From positions 1-64,000 of the forward strand of contig NZ_JALIFP010000010.1 in the NCBI RefSeq assembly GCF_022867885.1: a stretch of DNA of 64,000 nt, in the 5' to 3' direction. Position 1 is the stretch's first letter. Each line of letters begins with the position of its first letter. Below are positions 43,338 through 51,525 of this stretch, piece after piece. The position numbers and the translations under genes are program-made. This DNA comes from Lederbergia sp. NSJ-179 (GTDB lineage Bacteria; Bacillota; Bacilli; Bacillales; Bacillaceae_C). The notes below the pieces were generated by a model that was given only the letters and a program-made list of their open reading frames with translations, had not been told where the DNA came from and ran no database searches.

Positions 43338-44087
43338 TCATCTTCTGTATCTTGTCCGAATTCTTTGCTTATTTTCTCGCTTGTGTGATTTACGCTTATT
43401 CTTACGTCTTCTTCGGATAATGGTAGTGAATACTCGAAGAATTGCAAGCGACAGAGCGCCTCCTAAGAATTTGAAATCCAGAAAGATCATTCCTAAAAAA
43501 AACAGGACGACGATCATAATGGTTAGAATCGATAAGCCTGTTCGGTTTTGATAGCCATATTCATACGCTTTGGCTTCAGCGCGCTTATCAAGATCGTATT
43601 CGACTGCAAGTTCATTAAATAACTTGTTATAGGTATTCGTAATCGCCTGTTCAAAATCATTTTTTTCTAAAAAAGGTAAGGTATACGTATCTAAAATTTT
43701 TCCGATTTTTCCACCGGAGAATCTTTCCTCTAATCCTTTCCCAATTTCTATGTATATTTTCCGCTCCTGAACGACAAATAATAATAGAACCCCATTCTGT
43801 TGGTCCTGGTTTCCGAGCTGATATTTTCGAAATGCCTCTTCTGCATAATCCTTTATAGGGACAGACTTTAGGGAAGGGATGGTAAGGACACTTAGTTGAG
43901 CACCAGTTTGTTCATCAAGATAGGAACCTAACTCTATCAGCTCTTCCTGTACCTTCGTTGGCAAAAGATCAGCAAAGTCCTGGGCATAAATATCACCACG
44001 AGGATCAGGTATATCTGCTGCTAATACTTGAGTAACTGAAAAAAAGAGAAGAGGAATGAGAACGATGAAATATGTAATTTTCTTCAT
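43338..44087 (-). CDS. TPM-domain membrane protein (YgcG-like)
   Basis: The product has a signal peptide (about residues 1-23, ending VLAA), a TPM domain (about 30-165; DIYAQDFADLLP, GVLLLFVVQERKIYIEIGKGLEE), and C-terminal hydrophobic segments with a very basic tail (RRRRKNKRKSHKRENK). This is the layout of YgcG/TPM-phosphatase-like envelope proteins whose role is unclear. I chose ATG 44087 because AAAGGA lies 8 nt upstream; an ATG six codons earlier is in frame. Confidence 0.85.
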   Translation of the reverse strand: MKKITYFIVLIPLLFFSVTQVLAADIPDPRGDIYAQDFADLLPTKVQEELIELGSYLDEQTGAQLSVLTIPSLKSVPIKDYAEEAFRKYQLGNQDQQNGVLLLFVVQERKIYIEIGKGLEERFSGGKIGKILDTYTLPFLEKNDFEQAITNTYNKLFNELAVEYDLDKRAEAKAYEYGYQNRTGLSILTIMIVVLFFLGMIFLDFKFLGGALSLAILRVFTTIIRRRRKNKRKSHKRENKQRIRTRYRR

Positions 44088-44202
44088 TACGGCATTTCCT
44101 TTCATAGCCTTTAAAAAATCTTGCTCAAAAGTTGAATATCCTTTTTAAGTGTTAACGAAATTAAGAATGAAGTCTATCCTTCTTTGTAACTAATTTCAAT
44201 AG

Positions 44203-44570
44203 GGAATCCTTCTGCTTGTTATATTGGTTTTGAATTATATGTACGGCCTTATCTGCGTTATTGGCTTTATTCCAAAAAAACCTATTTTAAAAAAATCACA
44301 GGTAGATTAAAAAATGATTTCCCTAAACCAAATCCATTTAGTCGATTTGTCCGGGGGAAGCTCTCTTTTGAAAAAGCACAAGTTTATGCCGCTCCAGTCG
44401 GTTTAGATAAATCGGGTGTGGTCACTTCATTAGCATGGGCGAATTGCCTTATTGTCCTTCCTGGAGGAACTAGAGGGTTTGAAGCAGGAGATTCTGTCGA
44501 TATTTTATTGTTAGAAGATCAAGAAGGTTGTGAACATCCATGGATCGAACCAAAGTTTTCCAAATTGTAG
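44203..44570 (+). pseudogene. moeA: moeA remnant (C-terminal part of molybdopterin molybdenumtransferase)
   Basis: From about 44203 one frame reads GNPSACYIGFELYVRP ... NPFSRFVRGKLSFEKAQVYAAP ... SGVVTSLAWANCLIVLPGGT ... FEAGDSVDILLLED and stops at 44568-44570. This matches the last third of MoeA, including the conserved GNPSA and the C-terminal beta-barrel. There is no start codon in the frame and the first two thirds of the gene are missing: upstream lies only the TPM gene in the other direction. It overlaps the mobB start, as intact moeA does in B. subtilis. Confidence 0.85.
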
Positions 44571-45063
44571 GCTTTCAAAATAGCGGGAAAACGACCCTAA
44601 TGGAAAAATTAATTTCTTACGGAAGGAACCGGGAATTTCGACTGGGGACAATTAAGCAGCACGGACATGGCGGTCCGCCCGAAGGAAATATGCTCCATAA
44701 AGATAGTAAAAAGCATGTAAAAGCTGGGGCAATGATTGCAGCCGTAGAAGGGGATGGAATGTTGCAATTGGAAGCGCGGAATTCTTCTTGGAATTTAGAT
44801 GACATTTTATCTATTTACCAATCATTACCGATTGATCTTATTTTAGTGGAAGGCTATAAAAAAGCTGCTTTTCCAAAAATTGTAATGACTCGTCATCAGG
44901 AGGATTTGCATCTTTTAACGAATTATCCAATATTAAGGGGATTATTTCTTGGATCCCTATTCATCAGCCACAAACGCTGCCGGTTTATTCCATTCATAAT
45001 AGTGAAGGATTTGTTAATTTTGATGCATTCTTATCGGATAGGAACAAATATATGGCCACTTAA
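44540..45063 (+). pseudogene. mobB: mobB, frameshifted (molybdopterin-guanine dinucleotide biosynthesis)
   Basis: The first 124 codons match MobB with its P-loop (GFQNSGKTTLMEK), TIKQHGHGG and LVEGYKK. Near 44910-44925 the frame breaks. The +2 frame then continues as a normal C-terminus (NELSNIKGIISWIPIHQPQTLPVYSIH ... GFVNFDAFLSDRN) and stops at 45061-45063. Restoring one lost base gives 174 aa, the usual MobB length. Read without correction the frame runs to 45079 with an unrelated end. Together with the moeA remnant it shows loss of this part of molybdenum cofactor synthesis. Confidence 0.8.
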
Positions 45064-45095
45064 AAAGCAGGTTCTCTAAGGGAACCTCGCTTTTT
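45062..45095. terminator. Bidirectional terminator (mobB / YitT gene)
   Basis: AAAAAGC-A-GGTTC pairs with GGAACC-TC-GCTTTTT around a short loop, between convergent genes. Confidence 0.65.
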
Positions 45096-45990
45096 AATGG
45101 ATATGTCTTTTCTTAAAATGACCGCCATGTACCTCTGAAATATGACCAATCGCTAAAAATGCCGACTCATCATGATCCTCCAGAATGGATTTTAATTTCG
45201 ACTCTTCCAGTCTTGTAATCACGCAAAAAATGACCTTTTTAGTATCGCCCGTATAAGCTCCTTGTCCGGTTAAATAGGTGACACCTCGTCCTAATCTAGC
45301 CAAAATCGTCTCACCAATTTCATCTGCATAGTCACTTATAATCCATACTGCCTTCGATTCATTTAATCCTTCTACAACAATATCAATTACTTTAAAAGCG
45401 ATAAAATACGTGATAATAGAGTACATCGCACGCTCCCAGCCAAAAATAAAACCTGCTGAGGCAAAAATGAAGAAATTAAAAAACATAATAATTTCTCCAA
45501 CTGAGAATGGGAGCTTATTATTAAGAAGGATGGATAGAACCTCCGTGCCATCTAGACATCCACCAAAACGAATCACTATACCAACACCCATGCCCAAAAC
45601 AATTCCGCCGAAAACGGTATCCAGTAAGAGATCATTTGTGACAACGTATACATCATGTAAAAGGACTGATGAAAGGGATAAAACAAAGATTCCATAAAGA
45701 GTGGTCAAGGCAAATGTTTTTCCGATTTGCTTATAACCGAGGTAAATAAAGGGAAGATTACATACAAACAGTATAAACCCGACTCGCCAACCTGTAAGAT
45801 GGGAGAAAATAATAGATATTCCCGTTATCCCACCGTCTAAAATATTATTAGGAACTAAAAACAATTCAAGTGCGGTGGCCATTAAAATAGCACCAATTGT
45901 CACGAATAGAATACGCCAAAAAAGGATTCTCCTTTTTAATTTTTTGTGGTGTTGTTTCACTAATATTGCATTTTGCTCGTTTTCCTTCAT
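45094..45990 (-). CDS. YitT family membrane protein (DUF161/DUF2179)
   Basis: The 298-aa protein has five or six N-terminal membrane helices (about residues 20-195; ALELFLVPNNILDGGITGISII, GGCLDGTEVLSILLNNK) and a cytoplasmic DUF2179 domain at the C-terminus (about 215-298; ISDYADEIGETIL, LTGQGAYTGDTKKVIFCVITRLE). The family is common in Bacillus; its transport role is unproven. ATG 45990, 8 nt after AAAGG, fits better than the upstream in-frame starts up to 46071. Confidence 0.88.
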   Translation of the reverse strand: MKENEQNAILVKQHHKKLKRRILFWRILFVTIGAILMATALELFLVPNNILDGGITGISIIFSHLTGWRVGFILFVCNLPFIYLGYKQIGKTFALTTLYGIFVLSLSSVLLHDVYVVTNDLLLDTVFGGIVLGMGVGIVIRFGGCLDGTEVLSILLNNKLPFSVGEIIMFFNFFIFASAGFIFGWERAMYSIITYFIAFKVIDIVVEGLNESKAVWIISDYADEIGETILARLGRGVTYLTGQGAYTGDTKKVIFCVITRLEESKLKSILEDHDESAFLAIGHISEVHGGHFKKRHIH

Positions 45991-46232
45991 CTCATCAACC
46001 TTTCTATTCATAATCCATACTTTTATTATAAACGTAACTAGCGGGCATGAAAAATATTTTTCCTTTTCCATGAGTTAGTAAATTTTTCGTCAAGGCTGTT
46101 CATATTGATTTTTTGGTAAAGAATCGGTAAAATAATCATTGTAAGAGTAAAGTGTATATTCGGGAAACCGAACATGAATCCTCCTAAACACGTTTATATC
46201 TTGCAAATATAACAGGATAGGTGGTATTTTTT

Positions 46233-47207
46233 TTGGAAAAAAATCCTAAATATCGAGTATTATTGTACTATCAGTATGTAGAAATGGAAGAACCAGATGT
46301 ATTTGCAAAAAGACATTTGAAATTTTGCAAAAGCCTTGGATTGAAAGGACGAATTCTTGTCGCCAAAGAAGGGATTAATGGGACCGTTTCTGGGACATGG
46401 GAACAGACAGAAACCTATATGAATGAAATGAAAAAAGATCCCCGTTTTGAATCGATGGTCTTTAAGATTGATGAGTCTGAACGTCATGCTTTTAAAAAAA
46501 TGCATGTACGTCACCGTCCTGAACTTGTCACTTTACGCTTGGAAGATGACATCAATCCTAATGAAATAACAGGGAAACATTTAAGCCCAGTAGAATTTTA
46601 CCAAGCGATGCAGGATGAGGAGACCATTGTTCTTGATGCGCGTAATGATTATGAGTATGATCTAGGTCATTTCAGAGGGGCCATTCGACCTGATATTAAA
46701 ACCTTTCGTGAGCTCCCTGATTGGGTCCGAGAAAATAAAGAGCAACTACAAGGTAAGAAAATTTTAACCTATTGTACAGGTGGTATCCGCTGTGAAAAAT
46801 TTTCCGGGTGGTTGAAGCAAGAAGGCTTTGATAACGTAGGGCAACTTCATGGAGGGATTGTCACCTATGGAAAAGATCCAGAGGTGCAAGGGGAACTCTG
46901 GGATGGTCAATGCTATGTATTTGACGAAAGAATTGCTGTTCCGATTAATCAAAAAGAACATGTGATTGTGGGTCGTGATTATTTTGATGGCACACCATGC
47001 GAACGTTATGTGAATTGTGCGAATCCTGAATGTAATAAACAAATCTTGTGTTCAGAAGAGAATGAACATAAATATATGAGAAGTTGTACAGATGAATGCC
47101 GTATTCATCCTAGAAATTTATATGTGAAAGAGCATAATCTTACCGAGGAAGAAGTAAAAGAAAGAATAGAGAATCTTAAACACAAATTAGAACCTAGCGT
47201 AAACTAA
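46233..47207 (+). CDS. trhO: tRNA uridine(34) hydroxylase TrhO (rhodanese family)
   Basis: The protein (about 324 aa from TTG 46233, 8 nt after AGGTGG) has an N-terminal acylphosphatase-like domain ([13 protein letters not shown]), a rhodanese domain with the active Cys in [14 protein letters not shown], and a C-terminal Cys-rich zinc region ([12 protein letters not shown]...SCTDECR). This is the YceA/TrhO/YbfQ family, which makes 5-hydroxyuridine at tRNA position 34. GTG 46221 is an alternative start. It has its own terminator. Confidence 0.92.
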   Translation: MEKNPKYRVLLYYQYVEMEEPDVFAKRHLKFCKSLGLKGRILVAKEGINGTVSGTWEQTETYMNEMKKDPRFESMVFKIDESERHAFKKMHVRHRPELVTLRLEDDINPNEITGKHLSPVEFYQAMQDEETIVLDARNDYEYDLGHFRGAIRPDIKTFRELPDWVRENKEQLQGKKILTYCTGGIRCEKFSGWLKQEGFDNVGQLHGGIVTYGKDPEVQGELWDGQCYVFDERIAVPINQKEHVIVGRDYFDGTPCERYVNCANPECNKQILCSEENEHKYMRSCTDECRIHPRNLYVKEHNLTEEEVKERIENLKHKLEPSVN

Positions 47208-47210
47208 AAG

Positions 47211-47243
47211 AAGCCGATGTCCTACGTAAAAGGATATCGGCTT
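47211..47243 (+). terminator. Terminator after trhO
   Basis: An AAGCCGATGTCC / GGATATCGGCTT stem (G-U tolerated) is followed by TTTCTATACC. Confidence 0.75.
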
Positions 47244-47332
47244 TTTCTATACCATATTTTTCATGACATGTATTTCTGAAAAAGCCACATAATAAAGACG
47301 TTCCCAAAAAGCTTTAGGAGGGTCAATATTCT

Positions 47333-47536
47333 ATGACAGTTATTACAAAAGTACAACAAACATTAACCGGATTAAAAACGGCACAAGCGAGTTTTGAGGG
47401 ATTTGCCTTAGATACAGATAATCAACAAGCAAAACAACTTTACAAAACATGTGCTCAACAAACCCAAGCCATTATTGACTCGCTGGAACCACGTATTCAA
47501 GAAGTTATTCAAGAGGAACCTCAATATAATCAATAA
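47333..47536 (+). CDS. DUF1657 small protein (67 aa)
   Basis: This acidic helical protein has the DUF1657 core LKTAQASFEGFALDTDN--AK-LY...TQAIIDSLEPR. A strong TAGGAGG precedes the ATG. A CATAATA element at 47288-47294 resembles the -10 of forespore (sigma-F/G) promoters, but the -35 match is weak. The gene begins a cluster with another DUF1657 gene and a YetF protein, genes that in related bacilli belong to spore heat-resistance operons. Confidence 0.88.
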   Translation: MTVITKVQQTLTGLKTAQASFEGFALDTDNQQAKQLYKTCAQQTQAIIDSLEPRIQEVIQEEPQYNQ

Positions 47537-47595
47537 TGTTAGTAAAAGGGAACAGAGGTCACTCTGTTCCCCTAAATTCCAGGAGGAATCACTAA

Positions 47596-47802
47596 ATGAC
47601 TGTTTTTAGCAATGTAAAAGGAACATTAGCGGCAGCCAAAACCATTCAAGCAGAATTTAGCCGTCTTGCTGAATCAACTTCAGATGATAATGCGAAAAGA
47701 ATCTTTCACGAATGTATGGAGGATATGGACTCCGTTATTTATGAGTTGAATCATCGAGTGGAATTTATGAAGGCAGAAGAACAGCAATATCGAAATTCGT
47801 AA
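47596..47802 (+). CDS. DUF1657 small protein (68 aa)
   Basis: This is a second DUF1657 member (LAAAKTIQAEFSRLAESTSDDNAKRIFHECMEDMDSV-like pattern), distinct in sequence from the first, with CCAGGAGG before ATG. It ends 15 nt before the YetF gene. The function of the domain alone is unknown. Confidence 0.88.
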   Translation: MTVFSNVKGTLAAAKTIQAEFSRLAESTSDDNAKRIFHECMEDMDSVIYELNHRVEFMKAEEQQYRNS

Positions 47803-47817
47803 AAGGAGGAACATGAA

Positions 47818-48693
47818 GTGGATATTCCGAACTGGCTTGAAATCATCCTTCGTTCATCGGCTATGATTGTTGTTCTATTTTTATTAACAAAATGGTTGGG
47901 AAAAAAGCAATTATCTCATCTATCCTTTTTTGAATATATTGTCGGTATTACAATTGGGAGTATAGCGGCAGAAATTTCCACAGGATTGGAAAGTAATATC
48001 ATAAATGGAGTGTACAGTCTTATAGTGTGGACAGCGATCCCTTTTTTTGCTGGATTAATTGGAATGAAAAGCAAAAAGTTCCGTAATTTTATTGAAGGAT
48101 CCTCAACAGTCGTGATTAAAAATGGAAAAATACAAGAAGAAAATTTATCAAAAGAACAATATACCGTTGATGAATTATTACAATTACTTAGAAAGAAAGA
48201 TGCTTTTCAGGTTGCTGATGTTGAATTTGCTATTTTAGAACCAAATGGGGATTTAAATGTGATGCTTAAAAAAGACAAGCGCCCCGTTACACCTGAAGAT
48301 CTCCAACTTGATGTAGCTCCAGAAAAAATACCTCAAACCGTGATCATGGAAGGGAAGGTAATGGATGTTGCTTTGTCTGCAAGAGGTTTAAGCAGGGCTT
48401 GGCTTGATACAGAATTGGAAAAACTTGGTGTGGCTCTTGATAATGTTTATGTGGGCCAAGTGGATGCGTATGGTCAATTAACTGTGGATATCTATGATGA
48501 TAAGATACAAATTCCTAAAACGAAACCGAGACAAGCCCTTTTGACCTCATTGAAAAAGTGCCAGGCTGATTTAGAATCTTTTTCACTTGATACAGATTCG
48601 CCGGAAGCGAAACAGATGTACAAAAGGAATGCGGATATATTAAATGCCATCATCCAGAAATCGGAACATCTTCTAATGCAAAAAAACCCCTGA
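47818..48693 (+). CDS. YetF (DUF421) membrane protein with a C-terminal DUF1657 domain
   Basis: The 291-aa protein (GTG start after AAGGAGG) has three N-terminal membrane helices (about residues 5-85), a YetF/DUF421 cytoplasmic region (about 90-230; AEISTGLESNIINGVYSLI, LRKKDAFQVADVEFAILEPNGDLNV), and then a DUF1657 module (about 242-285; SLKKCQADLESFSLDTDSPEAKQMY) like the two small proteins upstream. This combination is that of the 2Duf protein of spoVA2mob operons, which raises spore wet-heat resistance. No spoVA genes are adjacent here, so this is a solo version. Confidence 0.88.
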   Translation: MDIPNWLEIILRSSAMIVVLFLLTKWLGKKQLSHLSFFEYIVGITIGSIAAEISTGLESNIINGVYSLIVWTAIPFFAGLIGMKSKKFRNFIEGSSTVVIKNGKIQEENLSKEQYTVDELLQLLRKKDAFQVADVEFAILEPNGDLNVMLKKDKRPVTPEDLQLDVAPEKIPQTVIMEGKVMDVALSARGLSRAWLDTELEKLGVALDNVYVGQVDAYGQLTVDIYDDKIQIPKTKPRQALLTSLKKCQADLESFSLDTDSPEAKQMYKRNADILNAIIQKSEHLLMQKNP

Positions 48694-48700
48694 TTTTCAG

Positions 48701-48782
48701 GTCTAGCGCGGGCGTCCAGCCCTGAAAGGCGGTAATCTCACACTAAGCTATTCATCCGTACCAAGGCGCTTGCGCTTTTCTT
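48701..48782 (-). repeat. Decayed copy of repeat family A
   Basis: It retains the AAGGCGCTTGCGCTTTTCTTA end and a GGTCTAGCGCGGGCG-CCAGC remnant of the other end; the middle is different. It lies just after the YetF gene stop. Confidence 0.6.
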
Positions 48783-48882
48783 AATAGAGGGGTTCATACA
48801 TAGATTCGACTCGCCAGGGTAATTTGGTTTATGGATCTAAATGGCGTATAATAAGAGTAATAATAAGAAAGGGGATCTTGCC

Positions 48883-49065
48883 ATGGCTTACAGAAGGGGA
48901 CCACGGGAACCAGTCCCAGAAAAGGAAACAGTTGTTTGGTCATGTACGAATAAAGAATGCTCATGTTGGATGAGGGATGCCTTTTCTACCGACGAAAAAA
49001 CCATTTGTCCTATATGTAAATCAGAAATGGAAAAAGAGATACGAGTTTTACCTGTAATCAGTTAA
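48883..49065 (+). CDS. ydjO: YdjO-like cold-inducible zinc-finger protein (60 aa)
   Basis: The protein has two Cys pairs (CTNKECSCWMR and CPICK) in the YdjO pattern: W-C-----C--W-R--F...CP-C-S-M. It matches B. subtilis YdjO (WECTKEDCNGWTR...CPLCGSKM). I chose ATG 48883; an in-frame ATG at 48841 exists upstream. It has its own terminator. Confidence 0.85.
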   Translation: MAYRRGPREPVPEKETVVWSCTNKECSCWMRDAFSTDEKTICPICKSEMEKEIRVLPVIS

Positions 49066-49097
49066 TTCTAAACAAAACGCATGTTAGAACTAGAATG

Positions 49098-49123
49098 AAG
49101 GATTGTCCACTTGGGCAATCCTT
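49098..49123 (+). terminator. Terminator after the YdjO-like gene
   Basis: AAGGATTGTCC / GGGCAATCCTT stem runs into TTTACTTTTT. Confidence 0.8.
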
Positions 49124-49198
49124 TTTACTTTTTATACATACATTTCTTATGATTGGGGAATATCAATGAATAGAAACCATAAGAGGGGGCTTAACTTA

Positions 49199-50773
49199 AT
49201 GGACCAATTTATTGATAAAAAAGGACAACTTCCCAACTCACCTGAATCATGGTGGATTCATTCAACAAAAATGCCTGATTTTCCAATATTAGAAGAAGAT
49301 ATGAACGTAGAAGCAGCAATTGTTGGAGGCGGTATTACTGGAATTACAACCGCTTATTTGTTAGCGAAAGAAGGGATTCAAGTAGCCCTATTTGAAGCGA
49401 ATTCACTTTTCAATGGAACGACAGGTCATACAACAGCAAAGATTACAGCGCAACACGCTCTGATTTACAAAGAACTGATCCAGCATTTTGGGGAAGACAA
49501 AGCAAAACTGTATTATCAGGCTAACCAGAATGCGATGAACCAGATGGAAGAATGGATTAAAACCAATGAGGTGGATTGCAATTTTCAAAAAGAGGACGCT
49601 TTTGTTTATACAAATGCAGATGATTATATAGAAACATTGAAACAGGAAGCAGATGCCTATGAAAGATTAGGTATTCAAGGCGAATTTAGGAATGAAATTC
49701 CCCTTCCCGTACCACACAAAGGTGCTGTTGTTATGAAAGATCAGGCTCATTTTCATCCCCTTCATTATTTATCGAAGATGGTCGAACTAATGCAAGCGCA
49801 AGGTGTTCAAATGTATGAAAATTGTGTTGCAAGCCAATTAGAGGACGGTAATCCAGCAACGATCCGCTTTAAAAATGGAAAAAGAGTCAAGGCGAAGTAC
49901 GTGATCTCTGCCTCTCATTTTCCATTTCATGATGGACGCGGCTATTTTGCCCGTCTTTATCCAGAACGCTCCTATGTCATTGCTGCCAAACCAGCTAAGC
50001 CTTTTGTCGGAGGAATGTATATTAATGTGGAGCAACCAACCCGTTCTATTAGACCCGTCCTTATCGAAGGCGAGGAGATGCTTTTATTTAGTGGCGATGG
50101 TCATAAGGCGGGGCAAGGCGGAGAGGAACTCAAACATTATCAGGCATTGGAAAAATTTGCTAAGGAAAACTTTGGAGTTCAACAAGTATTATATCGATGG
50201 TCCACTCAAGATTTAGTAACACCCGATAAAGTCCCCTATATTGGCCGGTTATCGCAAGGAAATAATGTATATGTTGCAACAGGTTTCCGTAAGTGGGGGA
50301 TGACGAACAGCCATGTAGCCGCAAATATCATTAAAGATTTAATTACAGGTAAAGCGAATCCTTATGAAGAGTTGTATACACCTGCAAGGTTTAAGGCCGA
50401 TCCTAGTTTTAAAAAGGTGATCAAAGAAAATGTAAATGTGGCCTCGCAGCTTGTCAGTGGAAAATTGGAGACACCGGATAAAGAGTTAAAAGATATTAAA
50501 GAGGGAGAAGGGGCTGCGATAAGCATTAAGGGCAGACGGGCTGGTGCCTATAAAACCGAACAGGGCCAATTGTATATTGTTGACACCACCTGCACCCATA
50601 TGGGATGTGAAGTCAATTGGAATGGTGGTGATCGCTCTTGGGATTGCCCTTGCCATGGTTCCCGCTTTACTTATAAAGGGGAAGTCATGGAAGGCCCTGC
50701 AGAAACGCCATTAAAAACGATCGATCCTGACGACATTGACTATTCAACTTCAAACATCCTTTTTAAAGATTAG
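49199..50773 (+). CDS. FAD-dependent oxidoreductase with C-terminal Rieske domain (YhfW-like)
   Basis: The protein (about 524 aa) has an N-terminal FAD-binding fold (AAIVGGGITGITTAYLLA, GHTTAKITAQH) of the DAO type and a C-terminal Rieske [2Fe-2S] domain (about 435-524) with both Cys-His pairs: CTHMGCEVNW and CPCHGSRF. B. subtilis YhfW has this architecture. I chose ATG 49199, 9 nt after AAGAGGGGG; the frame extends upstream through other ATGs. The substrate is unknown. Genes nearby do not suggest a pathway. Confidence 0.9.
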   Translation: MDQFIDKKGQLPNSPESWWIHSTKMPDFPILEEDMNVEAAIVGGGITGITTAYLLAKEGIQVALFEANSLFNGTTGHTTAKITAQHALIYKELIQHFGEDKAKLYYQANQNAMNQMEEWIKTNEVDCNFQKEDAFVYTNADDYIETLKQEADAYERLGIQGEFRNEIPLPVPHKGAVVMKDQAHFHPLHYLSKMVELMQAQGVQMYENCVASQLEDGNPATIRFKNGKRVKAKYVISASHFPFHDGRGYFARLYPERSYVIAAKPAKPFVGGMYINVEQPTRSIRPVLIEGEEMLLFSGDGHKAGQGGEELKHYQALEKFAKENFGVQQVLYRWSTQDLVTPDKVPYIGRLSQGNNVYVATGFRKWGMTNSHVAANIIKDLITGKANPYEELYTPARFKADPSFKKVIKENVNVASQLVSGKLETPDKELKDIKEGEGAAISIKGRRAGAYKTEQGQLYIVDTTCTHMGCEVNWNGGDRSWDCPCHGSRFTYKGEVMEGPAETPLKTIDPDDIDYSTSNILFKD

Positions 50774-50778
50774 AAAAC

Positions 50779-50819
50779 AGGGCTGTTCCATAAGTGCTTG
50801 GCACTTACGGAACAGCCCT
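50779..50819. terminator. Bidirectional terminator (YhfW-like / msrA)
   Basis: AGGGCTGTTCC pairs with GGAACAGCCCT, with an inner TAAGTGC / GCACTTA extension, between convergent genes. Confidence 0.8.
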
Positions 50820-51342
50820 ATTTCCAAAATCTTTGGATAAACTCATCACGCCCTGACTTTTTTCGGTCTTCTAAATAGGCTTCTTTATTTTTTTTATAAA
50901 AATCTTGATGGTACTCTTCCGCAGGGTAGAATTTTTGAGCAGGTTGTATCTCAGTGATAATGGGCTTTTTAAATTTCCCACTTGCAATCAGTTGAGCTTT
51001 CGACCTTTCTGCTGACTTCTTTTGTTCATCGTTATGATAAAAAATAACCGTTCGATAGGATGGACCTCGGTCATGAAATTGTCCACCAGCATCTGTTGGA
51101 TCAATTTGCTGCCAATAAATTTCAAGTAGTTGTTCATAGGGCATCAACTGAGGATCATAAGTGATTTGAACAACTTCATAATGTCCGGATTTTCCTGATT
51201 TCACATCTTCGTAGGTAGGGTTAGAAAGAGTTCCTCCAGAGTAACCGGAAATAATGCTTTCAATCCCATCCCATTGATCAAATGGTTTCACCATACACCA
51301 AAAACAGCCGCCTGCAAATGTTGCTTTTTCAAAATTTTTCAT
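50818..51342 (-). CDS. msrA: Peptide methionine-(S)-S-oxide reductase
   Basis: The protein (174 aa) reduces methionine-S-sulfoxide in proteins. The catalytic Cys is in GGCFWCM, and [24 protein letters not shown] and the [14 protein letters not shown] block are typical. I chose ATG 51342, preceded by AAGGGA; the open frame starts five codons earlier, inside that site. No msrB is fused or adjacent. Confidence 0.94.
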   Translation of the reverse strand: MKNFEKATFAGGCFWCMVKPFDQWDGIESIISGYSGGTLSNPTYEDVKSGKSGHYEVVQITYDPQLMPYEQLLEIYWQQIDPTDAGGQFHDRGPSYRTVIFYHNDEQKKSAERSKAQLIASGKFKKPIITEIQPAQKFYPAEEYHQDFYKKNKEAYLEDRKKSGRDEFIQRFWK

Positions 51343-51525
51343 TATATATCCCTTCAAAACAAAGTTGATCTTTTTATTTAATCATATTTTTTAACAATCT
51401 TCCACCAACAAGATTATTTTGTAAGTTTTGAAAAGCCAGCATGATCAGATGACATTTTTTTGATTTTCATTTAAGATAGGTAGTGACATTATATTTAGAT
51501 ATACGAACGATCCGGGGGAATGCAA

